A stretch of 64,000 bases of DNA from Dyella tabacisoli. Lineage in GTDB: Bacteria; Pseudomonadota; Gammaproteobacteria; Xanthomonadales; Rhodanobacteraceae. The stretch is taken from NCBI RefSeq assembly GCF_003350925.1, contig NZ_KZ857174.1:1-64000 (forward strand), in the 5' to 3' direction. Made by a program: the position numbers and the translations under genes. Numbering within the stretch: the first letter of the stretch is position 1; each line of letters starts with the position of its first letter. The notes under the pieces were generated by a model, which did not search any database, was not told the origin of the DNA, and saw only the letters and a program-made list of their open reading frames with translations. Positions 18,497-26,754 of this stretch are shown in pieces.

Positions 18497-20743
18497 ATGA
18501 AACTCCGTCCCACGCTAGCCCTGTTGCTCGCCCTCACCATGGCCGGCGCGTACGCGCAATCGCCGGCCGATGCCGGGACGGGCGATGAAGCGCCGCGCAA
18601 GGCCTCGACCCTGCCGTTGAAGCCATCCGCCAACCAGCTACAGGCCTCGCAGTTATCGGCGCGCTTCCTGACTCGCTTCCACTACGACTCGCAGCCGTTG
18701 GACGACGCGATGTCGGCCAAAATCTACAAGGCTTATTTCGACGGGCTGGATGCCGAAAAGGTGTTCTTCACCCAGGTCGATATGGCTAAGTTCGAGCCGC
18801 TGAAAACGCAGTTCGATAACGCGATCTGGAACAAAGATCTATCCGGTCCGTTCTCCGTATTCAATCTCTACGTTCAGCGCGCGGTCGAGCGCATGACGTT
18901 TGCTCGTGGCCTGCTCAAGCAGGGCTTCGATTTTTCGACCGACGAAAGCTATGTCTACGATCGCAAAAAAGCCGATTGGCCCAAGGATGCCGCCGAGCTC
19001 GATGATTTGTGGCGCAAGCGCACCAAGAACGATTGGCTGCGCCTGAAGCTCGCCGGCAAGAACGACGATGACATCCGCAAGACGCTGGACAAGCGCTATG
19101 CCGGTTATATCGAGCGGGTGAAACAGCTCGATAGCGAAGATGCCTTCCAGACCTTCATGAACTCGTATGCCGAGTCCACCGACCCGCACACCGATTACCT
19201 CGGCCCGCGCGCCGCGGAGAACTTCGATATCTCGATGAAGCTGTCGCTGGAAGGTATCGGCGCCGTGCTGCAGCAGCGCGATGAATACATCGTCGTGCGC
19301 GAAGTCGTACCGGCCGGCCCGGCCGCCAAGTCCGGCAAAATCCATGTGGGCGATCGCATCGTGGCGATCGGTCAGGGCGCCGATGGCGCGATGATCGATG
19401 TGATCGGCTGGCGCGTCGATGACGTGGTCAAGAAAATCCGCGGCAAGAAAGACACCACCGTACGCTTGGAAGTCTTGCCCGCCGACGCGGGTGTGGATGG
19501 CAAGCACGAGGTGATTTCGATGGTGCGCCAGAAGGTGAGCATCGAAGAGCAGGCCGCCAAAAAGCGTATTGTCGAAATCAAGGACGGCAACGTCAGCCGC
19601 AAGATCGGCGTGATCGAGTTGCCGGCCTTCTATTCCGACTTCGGCGCGCGTCGCGAAGGCGATAAAAACTTCAGAAGCGCTACCCGCGATGTCGCCAAGC
19701 TACTCGAAGAGCTGAAGGTCGCCGGTGTGGAAGGCGTCGTGGTGGATCTGCGCAATGACGGCGGCGGCTCCCTGGTCGAAGCCAACTCGCTCACCGGCTT
19801 GTTCATTGACAAGGGGCCGGTTGTGCAGGTGCGTGACGCGCGCGGTCAGGTCGATGTGCAAGGCGACGACACCCCCGGCATGACCTGGAGCGGTCCGCTG
19901 GCTGTGCTGATTAACCGAGGCTCCGCTTCGGCGTCGGAAATTTTCGCCGCGGCGATTCAAGACTGGGGCCGTGGCCTGATTATCGGTCAGCCGTCTTTTG
20001 GTAAGGGCACGGTGCAAAACCTGGTCGATCTGGATCGTTTCACTAACGGCAGCAACGAAAAGCCGCAGTTCGGCGAGCTGAAGATGACCATCGCCGAGTT
20101 TTTCCGCATCAACGGCGGCTCCACCCAGCTCAAAGGCGTGACCCCGGATATCCAGTTTCCGAAAAATGGCGACGAGAAAGATTTCGGCGAATCCACCTAC
20201 GACAACGCGTTGCCGTGGACGCAGATCGCGGCTGCCAGTTACAAGCCGGTCGCCGACCTGAAGGCTTATCTGCCGCAATTGCAGAGCAGCCACGATGCAC
20301 GTACAGCGAAGTCGCCGGCGTGGAAACTGATGCTCGACGAGCTGGCGCAGTACCGCAAAATGCGCGACAAAACCTCGATCTCGCTGAACTTTGCCCAGCG
20401 CGAAGCCGAGCGCAAGCAGATGGACGCGCTGCAGGCTGATTTCCGCGCCCGCCACAAAGCACTCGACGGTAGCAGTGCACTTGCCGACGAGAATCAAGAC
20501 AGCCTCGACGACGGCCTCAACCCGAACGAGCGCAGCCTGAAGGCGCAGATCCAGCAAGAGAAAGACGCCAAGAAGGCTAAGGATCCGCAGGTACAAGAAG
20601 CCGCGCATGTGATGTTCGACGCGGTTGGCCTTATCAAGGCCGACCCGAAGCTGGCCGCCGAGGTGTTGCCATATGGCGGCAAGTTCTCGCAATCGGCGAC
20701 GGCAGCAACGGCAACGACCCAGCCGGGTCCGACAACGCACTGA
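18497..20743 (+). CDS. prc: Tail-specific protease Prc (C-terminal processing peptidase)
   Basis: The 748-residue periplasmic protease degrades proteins by their C-terminal tails and tunes peptidoglycan hydrolases. It has a signal peptide (1-24), an N-terminal helical domain, a PDZ domain (about residues 240-340) and the S41 catalytic domain with Ser478, Asp489 and Lys503 (RGSASASEIF, QDWGRG, SFGKGTVQ), aligned by spacing to the E. coli triad. A DUF3340-like helical domain ends the protein. GAGAGG at 18487-18492 supports the ATG at 18497. A strong terminator follows. Confidence 0.93.
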   Translation: MKLRPTLALLLALTMAGAYAQSPADAGTGDEAPRKASTLPLKPSANQLQASQLSARFLTRFHYDSQPLDDAMSAKIYKAYFDGLDAEKVFFTQVDMAKFEPLKTQFDNAIWNKDLSGPFSVFNLYVQRAVERMTFARGLLKQGFDFSTDESYVYDRKKADWPKDAAELDDLWRKRTKNDWLRLKLAGKNDDDIRKTLDKRYAGYIERVKQLDSEDAFQTFMNSYAESTDPHTDYLGPRAAENFDISMKLSLEGIGAVLQQRDEYIVVREVVPAGPAAKSGKIHVGDRIVAIGQGADGAMIDVIGWRVDDVVKKIRGKKDTTVRLEVLPADAGVDGKHEVISMVRQKVSIEEQAAKKRIVEIKDGNVSRKIGVIELPAFYSDFGARREGDKNFRSATRDVAKLLEELKVAGVEGVVVDLRNDGGGSLVEANSLTGLFIDKGPVVQVRDARGQVDVQGDDTPGMTWSGPLAVLINRGSASASEIFAAAIQDWGRGLIIGQPSFGKGTVQNLVDLDRFTNGSNEKPQFGELKMTIAEFFRINGGSTQLKGVTPDIQFPKNGDEKDFGESTYDNALPWTQIAAASYKPVADLKAYLPQLQSSHDARTAKSPAWKLMLDELAQYRKMRDKTSISLNFAQREAERKQMDALQADFRARHKALDGSSALADENQDSLDDGLNPNERSLKAQIQQEKDAKKAKDPQVQEAAHVMFDAVGLIKADPKLAAEVLPYGGKFSQSATAATATTQPGPTTH

Positions 20744-20784
20744 GTCCTGTAGTTTTTGTTGAGTCTGTAGTTTCTGGTTACTGA

Positions 20785-20816
20785 AAAGCGGCGCTACGGC
20801 GCCGCTTTTTTATTTT
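20785..20816 (+). terminator. Rho-independent terminator after prc
   Basis: AAAGCGGCGC (20785-20794) pairs perfectly with GCGCCGCTTT (20799-20808) over a TACG tetraloop and runs into a T-rich tract. It closes the plus-strand block that begins at mreB. Confidence 0.93.
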
Positions 20817-20910
20817 ATGTTTACCGTCAAGGTCTCGATCTTGCCTGCCGGGCGCGTTGCTGTGCCCCTGCGAACAACCTGATTAGCGTCGAATCTCGGC
20901 AGATGTTTTT

Positions 20911-20941
20911 TCTCCTCCCCCTACCTGTCCCAAAAGGGGGG
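20911..20941 (+). repeat. C-rich hairpin element, degenerate copy
   Basis: CCCCCT (20917-20922) pairs with AGGGGG (20935-20940) after a T-rich leader and TCCTCC. It is a worn member of the same family as the elements at 43284-43324, 50061-50106 and 59041-59084. Confidence 0.5.
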
Positions 20942-21013
20942 CAGATCCTGCCTGTGGACTTGTAGCGGCACGGCGCGTACATAAGAGGCCAGCCCCTCAA
21001 CGAGAGTGCCGCT

Positions 21014-21622
21014 ATGGACATGTTGCCGAACGTCGCACTTGCTGGCGGCTTAGCCTGGGCCAGCGGTATCCGTTTATACGCCACGGTATTCATCGCCGGC
21101 CTGCTGGGGCGACTGGGTTTCGTGCATCTGCCGGCGGGCCTGGAGATGCTTACGCACGCTTGGGTACTCGGTGTATCCGGGGTGTTGATGCTGGGTGAGT
21201 TTCTTGCCGACAAGATTCCCGGTTTCGATAGCGTGTGGGACGCGATCCACACCTTTATTCGCATTCCCGCCGGTACCTTGCTGGCTTGGGGGGTGTTCAA
21301 AGACTCCGCGCCGGGTGCTCAATTCGCTGCCGCGTTATTGGGCGGGGCACTGGTCTCGGGCACTCACTTGGCCAAGACCGGCGGACGCGCACTCATCAAT
21401 ACGTCGCCCGAGCCCTTTAGCAACTGGACGGCCAGCGCGGGCGAAGATATCTCTTTGCTTGGCGGGCTATATCTGATGTGGCAACACCCCATGGTGATGT
21501 TGGTGTTGCTGGGGCTCTTCGTACTGCTGCTGATCTGGTTGTTGCCGAAGATCGTGCGCGGTTTGCGGGCATTGTGGCGGCGCCTGCAAAGCGTAAGGTC
21601 GGCGCTAGCCGGGCCCGGCTAG
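21014..21622 (+). CDS. DUF4126 family membrane protein
   Basis: The 202-residue product has about five membrane segments and the family-typical N-terminus with GLAWASGIRLYATVFIAGLLG and the ADKIPGFDSVWDAIHTFIRIP segment. DUF4126 proteins are integral membrane proteins of unknown function. The basic C-terminus (RGLRALWRRLQSVRSAL) is probably cytoplasmic. It is a single gene between the prc terminator and the convergent M1 aminopeptidase. I cannot assign a function. Confidence 0.85.
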   Translation: MDMLPNVALAGGLAWASGIRLYATVFIAGLLGRLGFVHLPAGLEMLTHAWVLGVSGVLMLGEFLADKIPGFDSVWDAIHTFIRIPAGTLLAWGVFKDSAPGAQFAAALLGGALVSGTHLAKTGGRALINTSPEPFSNWTASAGEDISLLGGLYLMWQHPMVMLVLLGLFVLLLIWLLPKIVRGLRALWRRLQSVRSALAGPG

Positions 21623-21661
21623 CGCCGATTAGCCCTCTTCGCAGGTGGAGAGGGCGCAAAA

Positions 21662-23425
21662 CTATTTGGCTGCGGCTGGCTTGGCCGACTTGGCGGCTTT
21701 TTGCTGGAGCCAGCGCAGATACTCCGGCACATGCGGCAATTCGCGCAGCAGCTTCGAGCGCGGGTCGACAATCACCAGCGTGCCGGCAGGGACATCGATG
21801 CGGCCTTCGCCATGCTCCATCGGCAGCGTGCGCACGGTGTCACCGACTTGTACCTCCACCGGCAACGGGAACGGCTTGTCGTGCGGCACCTGCCAACGTA
21901 GGGTTAGCGTGTCGCCCTGGCGCTGCATGTCGAGCTTGGGCAGTGCCGCTTCGTATAGATAGACGTCGAAGAACCAGTGCAGGTCACGGCCGGTAACCTG
22001 ATTGACGATATCGATGTAGTCGCGCGTGTTCGCATAGCGTGGGGTGAAGTTGCCCGGCTTGGGGTCGGGGCGGCCATAGACCAGTCGGCGCGTGCTTTCG
22101 AAGAACGCTTTATCGCCGATCAGCTCGCGCAGCGTGTGCAGCATCAACGAGCCTTTGTAGTAAATGTCGTTGCCGGGGCCGTGCTCGGCGTCGTACACCT
22201 CATGCTCAAACTGACTGCGGCCGGCTACCACCGGGTAAGCATTTTTCAGCTTGGTGCGCTCATCGTGCAGCATCGAGAAGTAAGGCATGTCGCCATAGAG
22301 GTATTGGCCGTAGAGCGGCTGCATATACGTGCCAAAGCCCTCGTGTATCCACATATCGTCCCAGTCGGCATTGGTCACTTGGTTGCCGAACCACTCATGG
22401 GAAAATTCGTGTTGCAGCAGCCAATCGAAACCATAGGGTCCTTTGGCATAACCGTTGCCGTAGGCATTGATGGTCTGGTGCTCCATGCCCAGGTGCGGTG
22501 TTTCCACCACGCCCATTTTTTCATCGCCGAACGGGTAGGGGCCAATCTCCTGCTCGAAGAAATCCAGCATGCGCGGGAATTCCTCGAACAAGGCTTTGGC
22601 CTGCTGTTCGTTACCATGCAAATACCAGAATTGCATCGGGATCGTGTTGCCGTAGCGGCTGCTGTAGTTCGCCTGCAGCAACTCGAAGGGGCCGACATTG
22701 ATCGAAATGGCGTAGGTGGTGGGGTGTTTTGCGCGCCAGTGATAGGTGCGCTTATCGCCCTCGTCCTTGATGTCGATCAGCACGCCATTACCCGGCGCCG
22801 CCAGCGGTTTGGGCACGGTTACGTAGAGATCGACCAGATCTGGTTTGCCTTGCGGTTGATCGATGCAAGGCCAGAACAGATCGCAGCCCTCACCTTCGAC
22901 CGCGCTGGCCACCCAGGGCTGACCATCCGGCGTCTTGCTCCATACAAAGCCACCGTCCCAGGGGGCGCGGTGCGCAGTATGCGGCTTACCGCCGTAGCGC
23001 ACTTCGACCTGCACCTTGCCACCCACGGCCAGCATGGCGGGTAGTTGAATCCGCAAGCGGCCATCGGGGTTACTCCATGCCGTGACCGGCAATGGCTTGC
23101 CATTGAGTCTGATGCCGCTGATCGGCAGGTTGTGATCTAGATCCAGCAATAACACGTCGGTGGCTGCGCGCGCGGTAAAGCTCAGCGTGGCCGTAGCGTC
23201 GATACGTTCCTGCGTGGGATCGATGGCAATGCGCAGTTCGGCATGGTCGAAGTGCACACGCGCCTGCTCGGCCGGCATCACGCCACCCGAGCGTATCGTT
23301 TGCTCGCTAAGCGGCGGCTGGGCCGGCGCGGCTGCCTGCGTCGCAGGCTTGTCAGCCGCCCACGTGGCGCTGGTACCGAGCAGGGTGGCGAGTGCGAGGG
23401 TGAGCAGGCGAGGGCGCAGGGTCAT
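21662..23425 (-). CDS. Secreted M1 family zinc aminopeptidase
   Basis: The 587-residue protein has a signal peptide (residues 1-24), the beta-sandwich N-domain, and the M1 catalytic domain with HEFSH at 339-343 and the third zinc ligand Glu362 in WIHEGFGTY. The substrate-binding exopeptidase motif is GMEHQ (313-317), a known variant of GAMEN. It lacks the long helical C-terminal domain of PepN, like the shorter periplasmic M1 enzymes. It probably releases N-terminal amino acids from peptides in the periplasm or outside. It converges on the DUF4126 gene. Confidence 0.9.
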   Translation of the reverse strand: MTLRPRLLTLALATLLGTSATWAADKPATQAAAPAQPPLSEQTIRSGGVMPAEQARVHFDHAELRIAIDPTQERIDATATLSFTARAATDVLLLDLDHNLPISGIRLNGKPLPVTAWSNPDGRLRIQLPAMLAVGGKVQVEVRYGGKPHTAHRAPWDGGFVWSKTPDGQPWVASAVEGEGCDLFWPCIDQPQGKPDLVDLYVTVPKPLAAPGNGVLIDIKDEGDKRTYHWRAKHPTTYAISINVGPFELLQANYSSRYGNTIPMQFWYLHGNEQQAKALFEEFPRMLDFFEQEIGPYPFGDEKMGVVETPHLGMEHQTINAYGNGYAKGPYGFDWLLQHEFSHEWFGNQVTNADWDDMWIHEGFGTYMQPLYGQYLYGDMPYFSMLHDERTKLKNAYPVVAGRSQFEHEVYDAEHGPGNDIYYKGSLMLHTLRELIGDKAFFESTRRLVYGRPDPKPGNFTPRYANTRDYIDIVNQVTGRDLHWFFDVYLYEAALPKLDMQRQGDTLTLRWQVPHDKPFPLPVEVQVGDTVRTLPMEHGEGRIDVPAGTLVIVDPRSKLLRELPHVPEYLRWLQQKAAKSAKPAAAK

Positions 23426-23552
23426 GGGCGGTGGCTATTGGGCGAAGCTTCGCAGGATGGCAGCGAATGCCCGGCAGTGGTATCGCCGAAAGTCATGCTT
23501 CAGCCCTGCTGGCCTGGCGCTGGTCCGGGTCCCGGAGATCTTCGGCAGGCTC

Positions 23553-24269
23553 TCAGTCAGAGGTCGATAGCGCCGAGATTCTGCGGACAATGATGAAGGC
23601 GGCGCAGCCGGCGGCACCTAACAGGTAGCCGACGGCTTCGTAGCCACGCTGCGCCGCCTCCGCATGGTCGATGCCGGTGTTGGCAACGAAAGCGATCAAG
23701 CTAATCAGGTACAAAATGACCAGCAGGCCCAGCCAGTAATGCGCGCGGTTAGCCACATCGAGCAGAAGCAGGGCAAGCAGCCAGGCCGGTATGACCATGC
23801 TGAAGGTGACAAAGGCTAGCAAGGTAAAGCGCCTTCCGATGTCGTTGAGGTGGCAGTAGCTGTCGCCGACCAGATGAAGCCCGATGCCGATGCCGGCAAG
23901 GGCGCCCACCACGGTCATGCCGACGGAAAAAGCGGCGCGGCAAATGGGCAGCGACAGGTATCTGGCGAACTTGCTGACGGGTGTCGCCGAGCCCAGTAGA
24001 TCGCGTGTGCCCAGGCCGGTGAAGAGGGCCAGGTTAAGTAAGCCGACCAGGGTAAGTAAGCCAAACAGGCTTAGCGAGAGCGGGGCGTTAATTAGCCCGT
24101 AAAGATCATTCGGCAGCTTGCTGCAGAAATCGACGCCGTACCAGGAGGTGAGCAAACTAAGCAGCAGACTGTAGCCGAAGAACACCGCCGTTGCTTCCAG
24201 TGCTGCCGTGGTTCCGACCGCGCGAGCGATGTGCTGCAGATGCTTCAAGGACTTGGGTATGGTCATCAT
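23553..24269 (-). CDS. Hypothetical polytopic membrane protein
   Basis: The 238-residue product shows about six hydrophobic segments and no recognisable domain. I chose the ATG at 24269 because GGAG at 24277-24280 lies seven bases upstream. The open frame extends further 5' but those codons read as basic, low-complexity sequence typical of a shadow of the neighbouring aminopeptidase gene. It lies downstream of the M17 gene on the same strand with a hairpin between them. A Cys in DFCSKLPND and another in GDSYCHLND may face the periplasm. Function unknown. Confidence 0.7.
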   Translation of the reverse strand: MMTIPKSLKHLQHIARAVGTTAALEATAVFFGYSLLLSLLTSWYGVDFCSKLPNDLYGLINAPLSLSLFGLLTLVGLLNLALFTGLGTRDLLGSATPVSKFARYLSLPICRAAFSVGMTVVGALAGIGIGLHLVGDSYCHLNDIGRRFTLLAFVTFSMVIPAWLLALLLLDVANRAHYWLGLLVILYLISLIAFVANTGIDHAEAAQRGYEAVGYLLGAAGCAAFIIVRRISALSTSD

Positions 24270-24299
24270 GACGACACTCCTTAAGCCTGGGTCTGACCA

Positions 24300-24327
24300 C
24301 CGCTGCCCTCCTGATAAGGGGCAGCGG
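24300..24327 (-). terminator. Hairpin between the M17 gene and the membrane protein gene
   Basis: CCGCTGCCC (24300-24308) pairs with GGGCAGCGG (24319-24327) over a 10-base loop, immediately downstream of the M17 aminopeptidase stop. There is no T run, so termination is uncertain. Confidence 0.4.
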
Positions 24328-24346
24328 CGGCCTTGGCGCAACTCAC

Positions 24347-25726
24347 TCAGCGTGTATAGCGTTTCTGCAAAAAGGCGAAGAACGCACGCACGCCCATCGC
24401 CTCGCCGCCACGCGGCCGGCCGGGGCGGTCGGCATCGTTCCAGGCATAGGTATCCAGGTGCAGCCACGCCGTGGTGTCGGGTACGAAGCGCTCCATATAC
24501 AGCGCCGCGGTGATCGCACCGGCATGGCGCGAGGGGCCGCCGTTGGCGAAATCGGCCAGATACGATTCGAGCATCTTGCGATACGGCCGCCACAACGGCA
24601 GCCGCCATAGCGGGTCGTTCACAGCGCGGCCTGCTGCGAGCGCGGCGTCGGCCAGATCATCGTGATTCGCAAACAGCGCAGGCAAGTCCGGGCCAAGCGC
24701 CACGCGCGCGGCGCCGGTGAGGGTGGCGAAATCCAACATCAGGTCGGGCTGCTGTTCGGCACCGTAGGCGAGCGCGTCGCACAAGACCAGGCGGCCTTCT
24801 GCATCGGTGTTGTCGATCTCCACGGTGAATCCTGCGCGGGTGGTGATGACCTCGCCCGGACGCATCGCATTGCCGGATACCGCATTCTCCACCGCCGGAA
24901 TCAGCAAGCTCAACCGCACCGGCAGCTTGGCTTGCATGATGAGGCCGGCCAGTGCGATGGCATGGGCCGCGCCGCCCATGTCTTTCTTCATCCAGCGCAT
25001 GCCATCGGCTGGTTTCAGGTCCAGGCCACCGGTGTCGAAACACACGCCCTTGCCGATCACCACCAGTTTCGGATCGCCGGATTTACCCCAGTTGAGTTCG
25101 ACCAGGCGCGGCGCGCGGTGACTGGCGCGGCCCACCGCGTGAATGGTGGGGAAGTTCGCCTTGAGCAACTCGTCGCCGACCCACTCGCGCACTTTCGCTT
25201 TATGAGTCTTGCCGAGCTGCTTGACCGCTTCGGCCAGTTGCTTGGGACCCATGTCCTCGGTCGGTGTGTTGACCAGGTCGCGCACTTGCGCGGTGGCTGC
25301 GACCAAGGGTTCAAGCGCTTTGAGATCAGCGGCCGGAATCGCCAGTTTGGCCGGTGCGCGCTTGGCTTTGCGGTAGCGGGTAAATTCATAGGCACCGAGC
25401 GCCCAGCCGAGCGCGGCCTGTTGCGCATCGCCGAGTACGCTTTCGTCAGCGAGGTGATAAAGCGCATCCGGAAGCTGTCGCGGTAATCCGGCCAGCGCGC
25501 CGAGCGAATCGCCCGCCTCCACACCCACCAGCACGCGCACCAGCTTGCCGCTGGCGTCGGCGAGCAGGGCAAAGCTGCCGGGTGCCGCCTCAAAGCCGCT
25601 CTCGGCCAGCCAGCGGCGTTGTACAGCGGTAAGGCGACGACGGCTGGCGGTGTAATGCGCCGCGTCGGTGGTTTCGATGGCGATGCTTTGGCGTTCGCCG
25701 GATTTGCGTTCGATCAGGGAAGGCAT
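24347..25726 (-). CDS. M17 leucyl aminopeptidase family protein (PepB-like)
   Basis: The 459-residue enzyme has the M17 catalytic domain: GKGVCFDTGGLDLKPADGM with the metal-binding Lys and Asp, WMKKDMGGAAHAIALAGLI, and the NTDAEGRLVLCDALAYG signature with Asp, Glu and the catalytic Arg. M17 enzymes are cytosolic dimetal aminopeptidases. I placed the start at 25726; upstream codons lack similarity and read into a repeat region. The N-terminal part is more divergent than in PepA. A leucine or broad peptide substrate is inferred from the family. Confidence 0.9.
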   Translation of the reverse strand: MPSLIERKSGERQSIAIETTDAAHYTASRRRLTAVQRRWLAESGFEAAPGSFALLADASGKLVRVLVGVEAGDSLGALAGLPRQLPDALYHLADESVLGDAQQAALGWALGAYEFTRYRKAKRAPAKLAIPAADLKALEPLVAATAQVRDLVNTPTEDMGPKQLAEAVKQLGKTHKAKVREWVGDELLKANFPTIHAVGRASHRAPRLVELNWGKSGDPKLVVIGKGVCFDTGGLDLKPADGMRWMKKDMGGAAHAIALAGLIMQAKLPVRLSLLIPAVENAVSGNAMRPGEVITTRAGFTVEIDNTDAEGRLVLCDALAYGAEQQPDLMLDFATLTGAARVALGPDLPALFANHDDLADAALAAGRAVNDPLWRLPLWRPYRKMLESYLADFANGGPSRHAGAITAALYMERFVPDTTAWLHLDTYAWNDADRPGRPRGGEAMGVRAFFAFLQKRYTR

Positions 25727-25838
25727 ACAAGGTCCAAACGGAGGAGCGTAAGTTGATAGGGAGCGTAGCGATAATGAGCGCAGGATGCTGGATTGGATCT
25801 TTGCTGCGCAATGGTTCGGGGCGTTGGTTGCGGGATGC

Positions 25839-26015
25839 GTAGGTTGGGCTGAGCAAAGCGATGCCCAACGTTGCGCAACGCTAGGCATCACGGCGCATCC
25901 CAAAAGCATGTGATGTTAGGCATCGCGGCGCATTCCAAAAGCATGCGATGTTGGGTATCGCGGTGAACCTCAACATGACGCAACGTTGGGCATCGCTATG
26001 CTCAGCCCAACCTAC
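25839..26015. repeat. 35-bp tandem repeats enclosed by 37-nt inverted arms
   Basis: This fills the 300-base gap between the phosphatase gene and the M17 gene, otherwise without a visible gene. The arms 25839-25875 and 25979-26015 are reverse complements with one mismatch in 37. Between them, units with a 35-base period begin at 25880, 25915, 25950 and, partly, 25985 (motif GTTGGGCATCGCG). RNA from either strand could fold into a long hairpin. Confidence 0.85.
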
Positions 26016-26028
26016 TTCGCATGAGCTT

Positions 26029-26727
26029 TTAGGCGGGGGGATGCGCGTCGAGCCAGTCGGCTAGTGCGGTCATGTCGCGCAGATCGAGATCGGGTGCGGC
26101 ACCGAGCGCCTTGGGCCAGTGCCGGCCGGTGCGGTTGATCCAGGCGGTGCGCAGGCCCGCGTTGCGTGCGCCGACCACGTCCAGTTCGGGATCGTCGCCG
26201 ACATGCAGGATGTTGCCCGGCGCGATGCCAAGCTGCTCCGCTGCGAGGTGGAAGATTCGACGATCGGGTTTGAGTGAGCCGGTGTCGCGGGCGCAGATGT
26301 GATGAGCGAAATGCACGCGGATACCGATCTGTTCAAGATCGGCATTGCCATTGGTCAGGCTCGCCACTGGCCAGTGCGTGGTAATGCGTTCCAGCGCGGG
26401 CAGGCTGTCGGGATAAAGCTCCACGCTGTTGCGTGCGGTGAAATAAATACCCCACAGCGTATCCAGCGGCGCATCGTCGATACCACAGGCAGCGAAGGCC
26501 TGTTGCAAGGTGATGTGACGCTGGGCGGTGAAGTCGTGCGCCAGGTCAGGCCGTTCAAGCGCGACCTTGGCCCGCAGCTCGCGCATGGCCGGGATCGGCC
26601 ATGCATGGGCGACGCTGGGGTAGTGCTCGCGCAGGTAGGCGTCGAGTTCGCGATCCGCGCGTTCCAGGGCCGGCATAACCGGCCACAACGTGTCGTCGAG
26701 ATCGAGCGTCAGGGCGAGGATGCGCAT
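26029..26727 (-). CDS. HAD-superfamily hydrolase, YigB-like phosphatase
   Basis: The 232-residue product has the HAD motifs: LDLDDTLWPV (nucleophile Asp and acid/base Asp) near the start, LTNGN (motif II), a motif III Lys in GSLKPDRRIF, and HVGDDPELDVVGARNAG (motif IV). The overall pattern follows E. coli YigB, which dephosphorylates FMN; the substrate here is inferred only from that resemblance. The ATG at 26727 is preferred to the TTG nine bases upstream because it directly precedes the first beta strand. It lies downstream of the PstS-LysM gene on the same strand with 27 intergenic bases. Confidence 0.86.
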   Translation of the reverse strand: MRILALTLDLDDTLWPVMPALERADRELDAYLREHYPSVAHAWPIPAMRELRAKVALERPDLAHDFTAQRHITLQQAFAACGIDDAPLDTLWGIYFTARNSVELYPDSLPALERITTHWPVASLTNGNADLEQIGIRVHFAHHICARDTGSLKPDRRIFHLAAEQLGIAPGNILHVGDDPELDVVGARNAGLRTAWINRTGRHWPKALGAAPDLDLRDMTALADWLDAHPPA

Positions 26728-26754
26728 AAGCGTCAATGCGCACTTAGCGTCGCG

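Noticed and set aside
21977-23044. Plus-strand frame of 355 codons antisense to the M1 aminopeptidase
   Set aside because: The minus strand carries the intact HEXXH enzyme with a signal peptide; the plus frame has no ribosome binding site or family.
25880-26000. Possible CRISPR array because of the 35-base period
   Set aside because: The units are head-to-tail with no unique spacers and no cas genes are nearby; the arms are inverted repeats instead.
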